Notes under the pieces: model-generated
What the model saw: the letters and a program-made list of their open reading frames with translations, nothing else
The model's database searches: none
Told to the model about the DNA's origin: nothing
Part shown: positions 10,366-21,548 of the stretch, in pieces
Layout: each line of letters begins with the position of its first letter
Numbering within the stretch: position 1 is the first letter of the stretch
Origin: Lophium mytilinum
Taxonomy: Eukaryota > Ascomycota > Dothideomycetes > Mytilinidiales > Mytilinidiaceae
Direction: 5' to 3'
NCBI GenBank assembly: GCA_010093605.1
Contig: MU004183.1
Span: 992,001-1,056,000, forward strand
DNA length: 64,000 nucleotides
Program-made: the position numbers and the translations under genes

Positions 10366-12343
10366 AGCAGGCGGGAGCTGATTGAGGAGTGGATTGATTT
10401 GGTCGGTCCTGGTTCTGTGTTTTGATTCATTGGCAGAGCAGATCGAAGATAGTGCGGGTGAAGGCAGAGCACGAGAAAGACGAGAAGAGAGGAGAACAGG
10501 AGTGCTGATTTCATAAGCTAGGGGGGTTCGTGTGGCTACTACTGCTGCTACTTTCTACCGATAATGTAGTTCAGAGCCCGCGAGATTTGTTTTATGAAAC
10601 CAACCTTGAAAACTTTTCTCCTTCTCATCTCATCTCGTTTTACTAAAAAACTGTATTATGACCGGAAGTCTCCTTTACTTTTCCTTTTGTGTTGTCTGGG
10701 CTACTCGACTTGGCTCGACTCCTTACTCTCGTTTTTCAGCCGAGGCGGAATATGGCTCTTGGCTAAGGATTAGGCATGGAACTGTGTTTGAGTAGGGATT
10801 CGCGCACATGCTTGGGTTTGTTGTTATTTTACAATTTGCACGGTGGGGGATCTGGGATGCGTCGGATCACACAAAAAAATTGGCCTTCTGTTTTTTCCGG
10901 TGCCATTGTTTACTTGGCTGTGTGTTTTCTTTGCGTTGCGCCGATAAGGGGGTGGTTACTGTCTTGGCGGGAGGCGCGACTTTGCGAGGACAGGACGGTT
11001 CTTTACTTGACTCTGTAGCATGTGAGGGGAGGTTGATGGAGAGGAATGCAATGCGTGGGTTGAGTGAGTGATTGAGAGGTTTTTGGTGTGGTGCGTTTGG
11101 GTGAGGTGTGTGTGATGTGATGGATGAAGAGATGCATTGCTTCGTCGTTAGTTTCTGTTCGCCTGCAGCACTACGTCGAAGATTCCCCTAAATCTTGGTT
11201 ACACTGCTTATGGTATGCCGATGTACGAACACGAAGGAGCTCGGTCTCAGGCATGACTTACTGAGACAACGCTACCGGTTCTCAGCCTCTTGGACCTCTC
11301 ATGGAAGATGAGTTGAGGGAAGCGTCTTTCTTCTTGGTGTGCTAAATCATACACGTTCTTATCCAGCCGCCTGTAGTGTCTCAAGGACTTTCAAGGATTC
11401 AACCAAAATTCCACTTGAACCGGTAATGAAATTGCTATGTCGCTTCAAAGAAAGGGAGAGAGGAGTACACAAGAATCCGACATCTACACACGCCGACATC
11501 TACACACGCCGACATCTACACACGCCGACATCTACACACGCCGACATCTACACACGCCGACATCTACACACGCCGACAGCATATTCGTAAGAAAACGAGG
11601 GTGTGGGCCGGAGCACCCGAAAGGACATGACTCAATGCGTTCGCAACTTCGCGATCGTCCGTCATGATTTCTATTTATGAGTTCAAAATTACACGGTATG
11701 GGATTCCGGTCAAGTTCCCAGTAGGCTACTAAGCTGTCTTAACAGCACAAGTCACTTCACCACTGGATTCCGGGGACACCCAAGCTCAAGCGCTAAGATA
11801 CGTGAGAAGATGGATTAGGTTTAGCATCGACACACCCCTGAGAACGGCAATTATCATTTTCTTGATATACTCACCTTCTACATTGATCCTCCGCGAAATT
11901 TTCTGAATCTAATTGAATATCACTCGGACTCAGGCGTCTGTCAGCGCGCGTGCAAGAGGACTAGAAGCCCGCTAGCGCCGCGCTCTGATCTCTGTACTCT
12001 ACACTTTTTACTCTGCTTGCAGAAGTTTCCTATGTGGGTAGAGGTGGATTTTCGTGTTTAAGCTCTTTGTATCCTAGGGCCAATCGCCTCGTCGAATTTG
12101 GAGTTCAATGCTAGTTACGGCGCTTTCATGATTAAGCTCTACGCTTTCCATGATTCTTCTACACTTCCAAGATTGCTAATCCTCTGGGCGCCCAGAAGTT
12201 GGCACTGTGCTCGACACTTTTGCTGCCCAGACTTTCCTGAAGCAGAGAGTGGCGAACTGGACCCTTAGATCCATGCTTTTCCAAGATTACCCAGGTAGAG
12301 GGAGACCCAGAGTTTTATTGTGCGGTAACCCGCTACCCAATCT
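10366..12343. other. Gene-poor interval with Def1 3' UTR and a minisatellite
   Basis: Nearly 2 kb without a convincing gene. The first 300-400 bp is probably the Def1 3' UTR. The only structured element is the 16-bp tandem repeat at 11477-11578. Short ORFs here lack any recognisable domain. Confidence 0.5.
11477..11578. repeat. 16-bp minisatellite, six perfect copies
   Basis: The unit CCGACATCTACACACG occurs six times head to tail without a mismatch (11477-11572), followed by a partial CCGACA. Perfect identity means recent expansion or active homogenisation. It lies 770 bp upstream of the HET gene. There are no spacers, so this is not a CRISPR array. Confidence 0.95.
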
Positions 12344-14457
12344 ATGGAGTCCTCGCTAGGAGACGACGCTACTGAAGCCGACTCGCATGCAATAGCTTAC
12401 TACCAGGAAAACACCGCCGCCTATGAGCGCTTTCGGACATCGTCGCCGCGGTTTCCTGTGTGCTACGCGTGCTGGTCAATTACGGGTACCTTTAACAAGC
12501 CACATCACTTTATTCCGCGATCTGGCTCAGGGTTCGCCTATGGAGTGCCTGTACGTGTTCTGTCTTTGAGAGAGTCAGCTAAGGGATGCTCTATGTGTGG
12601 CTTATTCTGGACCCATATTCAAAAATCCTTGATCCGATGCAATATCGCCAAGAGCGACGATATAATTTGCAGCGCCGAGGCATATGTTGACTCAACCTAT
12701 CAATGCTGTCGGTCTTTTACTGGAAGTTGGCCTATTGTTGCTCTCCGTCTAAGATTCCGTTCGGGATCGTTGCAGGACGTAGAAGGGAATAAATTTGAGG
12801 CCTACAGTCTAAAGGGTATACGATTCTGCACAGGCTAGTCTGTATGAGCTGATTATAAACAATTCCAGGGGACGTTGCGGCAAGATATCTTCCCAAATCA
12901 CCTCCCACCAGAGATTATCACTCGGATACAGCTTTCAGCGCGATTCGAACTTGGCTCAAGGACTGTGAAATCAACCATCCACCGTGCCAGCTACATTTCG
13001 CAGAGTCACCAACACGACTGATTGATGTTAGGCCTTGGGACGAGCATCAAGAGGGTCTCAAACTAGTATCTAGCCATGGCAAGTACAGGCCTTATGCAGC
13101 TCTGAGTTACTGTTGGGGATGCTCACTACGGACTACTACCACTACCTCAAATTATCGGGAAATGTGTGCCGGTTTCAGCATCAAGTCTCTTGATAAAAGT
13201 ATCCGAGATGCCGTCGTCGTGGCATGGAAACTCGGCTTCAGATACCTTTGGGTAAGAACACCGTCAATGTCGTTGCCGGGGCGCCGATAAACGAGCTGAC
13301 TGATGTGATATAGGTAGATTCACTTTGTATCATTCAGGACGACCTTGCCGACAAGAAACGTGAGCTGAACCACATGGGAGACATCTACAAGAACGCCCTT
13401 TTGACAATATCTGCGGCAAACTCCTCAAAAGCATCCCATAGATTCTTGAGAGCATACCCAGCCGTGGAACCAGATATCGTCTTACCCTACGCTTGCGCCG
13501 ATGGAACGACAGGGTGGATCCACCTAAAAAGGGAACCTTTCGCCTCGGAAATGCCGGATTCAATCCTTTCGAGGGCCTGGACACTCCAAGAGAGTGTGCT
13601 GTCCAGACGCCTTCCCATTTATACATCGTTCGGTCAACTCAGATGGCAATGCCGGACAGTCAAACTAGTGGATGGCGGTTTGAACGAGGATGGCCAGTCT
13701 CTATATGAAGTACAACGACCCGAGCTTGCCTACGATAACCAGGAAAGCCCTGATCCACAAGATGTTATTCGACAATGCCGAGAATACGTCTTTCTATACA
13801 CCCGACAAGAACTGACCTACGTTGAGGACAGACCTCTCGCTATTGATGCCATTGCCAAAGAGCTGCTCAAGATGCTCCCGCAGGATGTCGAATACAAAGC
13901 TGACTTGTTCAGTACCCTCTTGGCTCCGCAAACTGACCTGGACGGTTGGCCGCGATGGAAAAAATATACCAAGGCCGTCGCCGCCCATCGCACCCTCGTG
14001 GTCATGGATGTCAGTTAACAGCCCCGTTACTCTCAGCGACGAAGAGCGCAAATCCCAGATTGAGTTAATAGACTGGTCTGCCACTACATTGATCATCTTG
14101 CCTCAACAGGGTGTGGGATCCAACACCCGAGGAGGCCATCTCAAGCTTCGAGGCCAAATCAGAGCCTGTGGAACGTTCATGACTTCCAGTCTTCTTGCTT
14201 CCAGGCGCTTGACTACTTGCATGGACGAACCTGAATCGTCGACTCCTGAGGAGATGCTTGACACGACCTGGCTCCAGACCGCGTCGTTCGAGCGGCAGGG
14301 CGCCGAAGGACTGATCCTAAAGTCCAAGGGAGACGTTTTCACTCGGCTTGGGGTATGGGTTTGGAGAGCTCAGAACCGTCAAGAGAAATCCTGGCGTGGG
14401 AAAACGCCAATATCTGGCCCTGCTGAATCACGATTGTATAGTATCACACTTGTTTGA
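12344..14457 (+). CDS. HET-domain (heterokaryon incompatibility) protein, apparent frame change near the 3' end
   Basis: Exons 12344-12815, 12869-13251 and 13314 onward. Family landmarks are in order: an N-terminal Cys-rich leader (CYACW, CSMCGLFW), then YAALSYCWG, then RDAVVVAWKLGFRYLWVDSL continuing into IIQDD and IYKNALLTISAANS, then SRAWTLQE. HET proteins drive cell death on fusion of genetically different hyphae, or act in related immune-like recognition. Intron 1 (GTATAC...TCCAG) and intron 2 (GTAAGA...TATAG) splice in frame. The expected end motif APSWSWMSVNSPV is present, but in another frame from the upstream exon. No GT-AG intron of suitable phase joins the two; the change sits close to a run of six A at about 13959-13964. 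Either a sequencing error in that run or a real inactivating change is possible. Neighbours (repeats, minisatellite) are typical of accessory HET loci. Confidence 0.75.
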
Positions 14458-14555
14458 CACTGTAAGATGTACCCCAGGTCTGTCATAGAAAACCGCACCA
14501 AATTTAAAGATTAGGACGTCCTAAATGAAGAGGTCCCTTGTTCAACCACGCAGAA

Positions 14556-15009
14556 CTACTTCTTCCCATCGTTTGCCTCCGGGAACCATCTCTTCGCCGC
14601 CTCGATCGTGTCGTCCGGCTGTGTGTTAAACAGGAGCTTCGTACGAGGAGATTTCTCGTGTACAGTATTGACAAGAGATTCAAAGAGCGGCGTGAACTGT
14701 CTATTGGCACGGATACCGATTCCTCTGCATCAGATTAGCTATCTACTTCGCATTGCGCGGAGCTAACAAGGCAACTTACATGCACACTCCAGACCACTCC
14801 TTCTCCTCAAGCACCTTCTCCAACCGACTCATGCTCTCCCCAGGCGCGTAGTCCAGGTATTGATACTCCAATCCAGCGTCCTTGAAATGCTGTTCATCGC
14901 GCGCTAAAGCCACCTTGACCCTCGCGATCATCTCTTCCGCCTTGTCAGCGCCGACAAGAGCTTCGTATTGGTCCCATGCTATGCCGATGAGGAGAAAGCA
15001 TGGCGCCAT
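14556..15009 (-). CDS. Small conserved fungal protein of unknown function
   Basis: Two exons, 15009-14780 and 14724-14556, joined by a 55-bp intron (GTAAGT...GCAG), encode 132 residues from the ATG that gives MAPCFLLIGIAWDQYEALV. The frame is open further up to an ATG at 15090 (159 residues), but the hydrophobic first strand after MAPC looks like a natural start. The order strand-helix (ALVGADKAEEMIARVKVAL), then EWSGVCIGIGIR and KTKLLFNT-like strands, suggests a small Rossmann-type fold, such as a response-regulator-like or nucleotide-binding domain. I cannot name the family. It ends 98 bp from the HET gene, convergent with it. Confidence 0.6.
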
Positions 15010-15489
15010 GGTAGTGTAGTGAAATATCGAGCGATTAGGTTCGAGCAATACGAGTGCGGGGATGGGGACAGCTTTATCTATCCGCCCCATGCACTAGAGG
15101 GGAGATTAGTCTAGAACCAAACGCTAATTTAGCACACAGAAGTAGTTAAAAGTGTAAACACGCGGATATCTCAGTGGTAGAATTCCAGTCTTACTCGCTC
15201 GACGCCACGATAAGGTGCGTCCCCGCTGGCATGTCTTCTTTCAGCCAAAGGGTAGCTCTATCTCCACAGTATCGACTTTTGCATCGTATTTAGCCTTGAG
15301 CCGGTCTCAAAAGCTGATCGGAATAACCAGAATGTGCATGAGGGCGAGACTCATGTCTAGTACCTGAAGTGGCAGTGGCTGAAAGCTTGGTGAAGTGTGC
15401 TAGCCCAAAATTAGATGCCCGCAGTAAGATTGGTGTAGCACAATCCCGAGCAGATAAAGTAACGGGCCATAAGTCTGGGCACACCGGTT
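15010..15489. other. Intergenic, 5' of the small protein
   Basis: A 480-bp stretch holding the presumed 5' leader of the minus-strand small gene. A sequence at about 15162-15186 (GCGGATATCTCAGTGGTAGA) looks like the 5' half of a tRNA but has no T-arm. Nothing else is seen. Confidence 0.4.
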
Positions 15490-16500
15490 CGTCACTGCTT
15501 GGGGCGCCCCTCAAGATTTTCAAAGATCCAAAGGCGATGTTAAGTTCTAAGCAGTGTAAATTAGACTGCATCTTAACTAAGCACCTGCTTAAAAGCCGGG
15601 CTACCCCTTACAGTAGTATCAGGTGAGCAACGTTAGAGCGAAGCAGTCAATTCGCTACTGCCTAGGGCAACTCCGAAGGATTTCGAGGATCCGAAGGCGA
15701 TGTCGAATTGCAAGCAGTGTAGATTAGACTGCCTCTTAACAAGATGGCTGCTCAACAGCCAGGCTACCCCCTACGGTGGTGTTGAGTGAGCAATATTAGA
15801 GCTAAGCAGTGACAGATCTGTGTGTTATAGGATTTCAAATAACCAAGGTGATGTTAGGTTTTAAGCAGTGTCGATTAGACTACCTTTTGGCTAATAAGCT
15901 GCTTAGCAGGCAGGCTACTCCCTACACTGGTATTAGATTAACAAAACTAACGCTTTCTCAGTCAAATATGCGAGATGAAGTGTAACAGTTGACGTAACGA
16001 GAATCAGGCTAGCTCTTAACAAAGTGATCGCCAGCTAGTGGGGCCACCCCTTACAGTGGTGTGGTGTTGAGTGAGCAACATTGAGCCAAGCAGCGATAGA
16101 TTTATGTGCCTAGGCTAATGGTTTAGTATTCGGTAACAGGGCAGAAGTTAGAGTATCTTGGGTCGCCACTGCTTCGGGCACCTCCACAAGGTTTTGAAGA
16201 TCCCAGGGCGATATCGAATTTCAAGCAGTGTAGATTAGGCTGCTCCTTAACTAACTATCTGCTTGATAGCCAGGCTACTCCCTATAGTGGTGTTGGCTCA
16301 ATAAGACCAAAACTTCTTTCGTCCAGTATGCGATGTTAAATAGAATAGTTCACGAAATAAAAATCAGACTACCTCTTGACACGGTGGTCACCGACCGCCG
16401 GGCCCACCCCTTACAGTGGTATCAAGCGAGCAACTCGGAAGCCAAGCAGTGACAGATCTGTGTGTTCAGACTTGTGGCCTAGGACGTCTAGAGTCAACGC
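15490..16500. repeat. Diverged tandem array: two ~162-bp units then two ~360-bp units
   Basis: The motif AAGCAGTGTAGATTAGACTG and variants recurs at 15550, 15712, 15863 and 16223, each time followed at a fixed distance by a block around GGCTACCCCTTACAGTGGTG. The first two units are 162 bp apart. The last two are exactly 360 bp apart and each contains an extra, related half-unit (AATCAGGCTAGCTCTTAAC at 16002 and AATCAGACTACCTCTTGAC at 16362). Copies are roughly 65-80% identical by eye and differ largely by C/T and G/A changes, as repeat-induced point mutation would leave. Short inverted repeats CACTGCTT (15493, 16167) and AAGCAGTG flank ~50 bp inside units. No protein-coding potential is evident. 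Confidence 0.85.
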
Positions 16501-16819
16501 AAAGGTGGGAAGCGAAGTGTGCTTTTCGGTTTGCATTTTTTTGTCAAAGTTCATGGATTTAAAAAGAGAAAGCAGAGCCATAGACTAAGAAGAAGGAGTT
16601 GATAGAAAAGCAAGATGAAGAGTCCCAAGTAAAGCTCGTCGGCTTAATGAGAAGATGCTAGCTAAATCCAAACCGCAGATGAAGTGACTGAGGCAAAGGA
16701 AAATTCACGCCAAGAAAGTCAGATGGTACTTCAACCCTCTGGATTAACCAATTAACATGCATTGAAAAGTAGCACTAGTGAAGCAGCAAATGAATTGAGG
16801 CGAGGATGTCGATCAAGAA
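16501..16819. other. Spacer between tandem array and F-box gene
   Basis: About 320 bp, purine-rich (many AAG/GAAG runs), with no gene or repeat that I can recognise. Confidence 0.4.
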
Positions 16820-17003
16820 TCAAGAGTGGTTAGAGCAGTCGACGCCAGATTTGGCAACGAGTTGGTCTGAAAAGTTGAAGGCGATTGGCATGTCTGGGTC
16901 ATTAGCAAAGGGATGTCGACAACACCAGTCGTAGTCGTTCTTTGTCACCCCTCTCGGGCGTCTAAATTTCTTCCCTAGCTCCTTCTCCCATTGACGCGGA
17001 TCT
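16820..17003 (-). other. Second, downstream copy of the F-box gene's C-terminal coding segment
   Basis: Just past the stop codon of the F-box gene, another frame reads QWEKELGKKFRRP and then FNFSDQLVAKSGVD before a stop at 16820. The upstream copy reads AWEKELGEEYRGP and FDFSDQMVAKKRI. The DNA also aligns over ~175 bp (shared GGAGAAGGAGCTAGG versus GGAGAAAGAGCTAGG). This is a direct tandem duplication of the 3' coding end. Splicing from GCTAG|GTGAAG in copy one (donor 17155) to GCTAG|GGAAG in copy two (exon from 16974) keeps frame, so it may serve as an alternative last exon. Confidence 0.7.
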
Positions 17004-18779
17004 TCATATGCGCTTTTTCGCAACCATTTGATCCGAGAAGTCAAAAATTCCACTTTCCACGTCAGAATCTCGGTCGCTGCCATCTTCAGAGAACACCGAA
17101 CTCAAGCATTCATCTCTCGAACATCTCTTCCGGCTCGGGCCTCGATATTCTTCACCTAGCTCTTTCTCCCAAGCGTATAGATCCCGGAGTTCCGTATCTC
17201 TGTCAATTCTCACTGATCCTTCCTCCAGAGTTAGAATTTGGGGAAGTTTGGTGAGAAACGGCCGCCAAACGTTAGGGATTTTACGTGGATGACCGCCGGT
17301 ACCACCACGGAATAGGAAGACTCTGTCTAGACCTAGAGCTTTCAACGTCGAACTGTGTGTCTTGCAGAATGCCCAAAGCGATTTTGATGTTGCAATAGTC
17401 TCTTCGAGAAACAGCTTACGGAGTTTAGGGAAATGTAAGCTCAAGACTTGGTCGATCGTGTCGTTTTTGTCGTTTTTGGGAGAGTGAAAACGAGATTCCC
17501 GATCAGCAATCAATGCCAAAGACTCAAGGCTGGGGCAATGACGCAACCCCTCAACAAGAGGATTGACGTCTTGTGAGGACAGACGGCTGACTCCAAAGCC
17601 ATGACAGCCCAGCTTGAAGTGGATGTGAATGTGTTTGAGGTTTGCGAAGACTTTGCCGGTGTTGATGTGAACTTTCGCGGGATACGGTGTCAGAAAGCTG
17701 GTTGGGATGCGCACTTCGTTGTGCCCAAGTCTAAGTTGGCGGATGGTGTTCTTGCTGTGAAGAGCCGCTTCCATGAGAGTATCAAATCCGTGCCAAAACT
17801 CTCGTTGGCAAAGAAAACTTCCTTCTGAAAACAAGCTCTCCCCGTCGCATTGGTCACACTCTCCGAAGTTGTCGCAGCTCCAGATCCTCCTAATCTTGTG
17901 CGGCCGAAAGACAGTGTTCTCACTTTTGTAATCCCAAGAATTGCCCCTATGCCAAAGCTCTGGTACGTTCCATCCAACCGCTCCAGTCTCGGTGCTGTTA
18001 ATGAAACTGAGCGACGTGATATTAGGCATCTTCTGAAAGGCTTTGGTTAGGGCCATAAGGTCGGCCTTGGAAGCAAGCTCACGCTCTTGAGAAGCCAAAC
18101 GTTGTGTATAAACTTCGTGCATGCGATCCATTGCTTGTACCACCTCCGGAGTGACATAGGGGGAGAAACGACTCAGCCATTTGTCGTGGTTAGGCCAGGC
18201 GCCGTCGTCTTCGTGATGTAGAGTAAACTCTCCGGCTTTGATCATTTCACACATGTACCAGTCGACAGCCTCTTTGTAGTATTCATCACGGTCGCGGAGA
18301 TTGCCCGCAATCCGACTTCCGATATAAACTACCTCGCGGACTGCTTTACTGTACTGAGGGTGATCGCAGATAGCTTCGAACGCGCGCAGTGACTTCGGAG
18401 AGGCATCCAGATATAGGCAGGTGAGATTCGTAGTGAGCCATAGATCCCCTATACCAGCAAGCAGCTTACAAACGAGTCTGGCATTGCGGAGGTCTGCCAG
18501 CTCGAAGTACTGCTTTGACGGGCCGTCGGAGGTCTCGTAGCGGCTGCATCTGAAGTAAAGGTCGGGTAGAAAAGAAACGATCTCAAGCAGGATCTCGTTT
18601 GGGAGGTCGAGTAGTCTGAACAGAGCGGCTGAACCAAGTCTAGTCCTCGTTAGCGATTGTAGTTTCATCGATTCCGCTATCTAAAGCGCTTCAGGCCGAA
18701 GAGCATGTACTTACTTCATGTTTCCAGATTCGCCCGTAGGAATGTCCCCCGAGTTCTCTTTGCTCGCGGCGACGTTCAT
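17004..18779 (-). CDS. F-box domain protein
   Basis: Best model: exon 1 18779-18715 and exon 2 18615-17004 (558 residues), joined by a 99-bp intron with GTAAGT donor, GCTAACG branch site and CTGTTCAG acceptor; this places LLDLPNEILLEIVSFLPDL, a canonical F-box, immediately after MNVAASKENSG...NMK. An unspliced alternative starts at the ATG at 18668 (554 residues). F-box proteins bind Skp1 and bring substrates to SCF ubiquitin ligases. Beyond the F-box the chain holds scattered LRR-like segments (TIRQLRLGHNEV, CPSLESLALIAD, FPKLRKLFLEE) and an acidic tail. The gene's last ~60 codons are duplicated downstream (16820-17003), which may supply an alternative C-terminus. Confidence 0.82.
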
Positions 18780-19070
18780 GGTGTAGACTTACGAACGAGA
18801 TCGCGGAGAAGTGTAGTGTAGAGGTGACGGAGGTTGGGCGGAGAGTGAAGAGTGAAAAGTTCTGGAGTTCAAACAGAGTTGCCACGTGACTAAGACCTCA
18901 CTTCACCTCACCTCATCGATTGGTTCAGAATGACTACGATGGCATTACTAAGAGATTTACCGCACGCAAGCATTCCATATATAACCAAGGCCTATGGCCC
19001 TGGGAATACGTATCTAATGCACTTGAATCGAATTAATCGCCACCCACCAGCTTACCGGCCAACCCACCAC

Positions 19071-21017
19071 TCATTGCCCCTGGCAGCCGCTCCGAATATT
19101 ATCGTACTTACTATCAGGATACTCAAGATTGTTGTTCTGCTTTGCCAACTTCTCGCCGTCCTGCCCACCTAGCGCCAGTACGACCTGGAAAACTGTTAGC
19201 AATCCATTACTCCGTTCGCGCCCATCAGAGTAGTCACTCACATTCTGGATGATACTCCCTGTGTCATTCCTGTCCCCACTGGTCTCCCACCACATAGCGC
19301 CACCAAGCCCTTGCTCCTTGATCCATGCCACCTTCTTGACGGCCATGCTCACGGTGTCGTAGCTCACCATTGTTCTGGCAGTGGGATCGTAGCTCCAGCT
19401 CGCACCAACATTATCGTCCAGGAACTCCTGTGCGCCGGGCTTGGGGAGCACCTTGTAATCCCAGATCCCATTCTCCCAGCTTCCGTCGCCAACACCGCTG
19501 TAGTTCTTCCCGGGTCCATCCGTGTTCGTGAACGCGCGGCCGTAAAGCGGCATACCCAGAACGAGTTTGCCAGCTGGGACGCCGCCGGCAATGTAGTCGC
19601 TAACGGCAGCTGATGAGGAGAAGGGCGTGCAGCCGGATGGGTCGTGGTTGATGTTGGCTTGGTGGCCGGCACAGCTATCCCAGGCACCAGAGTAGTCATA
19701 AGCCATGAGGTTGATGAAGTCGACTACGTTGGCGATCTCTTGAAGAGGGAGGTACTGGTAGTTTTGTTTGCCGGCCGGTGCGGCGATCGTAAGGTCGAAC
19801 TTTGGATGGCTGGGCAGCGTGGCCGCGTATGCGTCCATAGCGGAGCGGATTGCTTGGAGCAGCTGCACGAACTGCTCACCTTGCTCGTGGGATGATGGGT
19901 ACTCCCAGTCGACGTCGATACCGTCGAAGCCTACGTCTTTGATAAGTTGGACGCAGGAGTCTGCGAACTTCTGGCGCCCGGCCGCGGTGGAGGCGGGAGC
20001 ATCGAAGTGCTTGGATTCGTGGGCATAGGTCCAACCGCCGATGGAGAGGAGAACCTTGAGGTTGCGGTTACGCTTCTTGAGGAGGAAGAATTGTTTCAAG
20101 CAACCGTAGATGTTGTTGCCGGTGTCGTTCCATGAGTCACCCGCATTGTGCTTCTCTACGTCGGACCAACTGTCGGTCAGGATGCTGGTGGCATATTAGC
20201 GGTGGACGAAAGGAAAAGCAAGATGGAGAGTGACAAACACTGTGCCGTCGGGCTGGTTGTCAGCGAATGAGTAGAGGACGTGGGTTAGTTTCTCTGCAGG
20301 GATGTCCCAAGGGTTATGGTTGCGGGCGTAGATGGCCTGCGTGACGAATAGATTAGCGAGTGGCTCCACTAACTCCATGAGTTTGGGTTGAGAGCGGCAA
20401 ACATCGATATCAATCGTAACACCAAATAGGAAAAGTAAACTCACCCAATTGACAAAGTAGGCCACAGCCTTATACCCATCATGAGGATGGCCCATATCGT
20501 GATCACTTGGTGTCTCAGACGGAAATGAAATAGATTCCACTGCCGTTGGTTTTAATGGCACAGGGACGTACGGTGGGGTAGTTTCCGAAGGATAGGTTGG
20601 CTCGTAGCTTGGCTCAGTGGTTTCCGGAGGGTATACTGGTTCGTAGCTTGGCTCGGAGGTTTCCACGGGTTCGTAGCTTGGTTCGGACGTTTCCTCTGGT
20701 CCGGGTGACGGCCAATACTCTGAATTCGGGTCTTCGGGATAAGGTAAGTATGCTGTGAAGGTCGTATCAGGAGTCTCGATAATAGTCTTGTATAATGTGG
20801 TGTCGAAGACGTCAGTCACGACCGGGGGCTCTTCTGGTGGAAATGTGGGATCTGACACAGTATGGCGGGTGACGGGAGTTTCTTGTGGGGTTCCGTACTT
20901 GAAAGAGGTTAGGAAGAAGCGCTTGAGAAGTGAAGTCTGAGGAGAAAGAAGGATAGATATAAAGAGAACGCTAAGAGAAGCGAAAAGAACTATGATTGCA
21001 CTCGAGGCTCTCGGCAT
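19071..21017 (-). CDS. GH18 chitinase with N-terminal membrane anchor
   Basis: Four exons: 21017-20445, 20336-20239, 20184-19242 and 19184-19071, total 575 residues. The third intron (57 bp, GTGAGT, GCTAAC, TTTTCCAG) is in frame and stop-free. Residues ~6-26 are one hydrophobic segment (IIVLFASLSVLFISILL) without a clear cleavage site, a likely signal anchor. A stalk of ~130 residues has three EPSYEP repeats rich in P, T, E and S. The catalytic TIM barrel begins at YKAVAYFVNW and includes VLLSIGGWTY and the family signature DGIDVDWE (residues 311-318, Glu318 the acid), FINLMAYDYSG and MWWETSGD. It hydrolyses beta-1,4 GlcNAc bonds of chitin, here probably at the cell surface in wall remodelling. 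The second-intron donor GTTTGT is weak but is required to read DGTVILTDSWSD. Confidence 0.9.
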
Positions 21018-21165
21018 TGCCAGCAGTCGTGAATGTGGTGTGGCGCAGCACCCCAGGCCTCAGCTCAAAATGTGACGACGCGTGGAAACCAAGCAGTTGG
21101 CGAGACAAGATCAGCGTCTGACGCCACACTAGAGTCGTGGCATTGACAGCGCTATGTAACGGGGC

Positions 21166-21548
21166 CTACAGCTGAGGAAAGAGAGAGCAGCTATGAACAG
21201 CGCTCGGGAAGCTATCGATGCAGGTGGCGAAACGGGGAGAATGAGAGCTAGGAACGACGGGCTTTCGAGGTACGCAGTTGAGCAGAGTACCTACGAATCG
21301 TTGACCGAACTTCGCCACCAGATCACTAAGATCTTTCAAGAATCCTGCTGTTTCTTGCTGCAGCTCGTCGCCCTGAAGACCGCCTGCAGGAAGCGCAGCA
21401 GCCGTGCAGAGGGCGACGAACGCCAGCAAACAAAAGCACCGTAGAGACTGCATTAGACATATTCCGCCGTCAGCCAATCAGCACCCTATCAAAACCACCA
21501 TCCCTCCAACATAAAAGAGAGAGACATCAACCATACCTGCTTCATCAT
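21166..21548 (-). CDS. Putative small secreted protein, 97 aa
   Basis: Exon 1 (21548-21537) encodes only MMKQ; an 89-bp intron (GTATGG, branch GGCTGAC, acceptor ATGCAG) leads to exon 2 (21447-21166). The joined start MMKQSLRCFCLLAFVALC followed by TAAALPAGG is a textbook signal peptide with predicted cleavage after the Ala-rich stretch. The mature ~75 residues start with a helix (QQETAGFLKDLSDLVAKFG) and contain three Cys. No homologous family is recognised. Size and secretion signal would place it among candidate effectors, though it could be a cell-wall peptide. It lies 148 bp upstream of the chitinase on the same strand. The unspliced reading (MADGG...) is less natural. Confidence 0.45.

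Noticed and set aside
11477-11578. Possible CRISPR-like array
   Set aside because: Repeats are directly joined without spacers and the genome is eukaryotic; it is a minisatellite.
15162-15235. tRNA-like 5' half (GCGGATATCTCAGTGGTAGA)
   Set aside because: No anticodon stem, T-arm or matching 3' acceptor strand follows, so it is at best a worn tRNA fragment.
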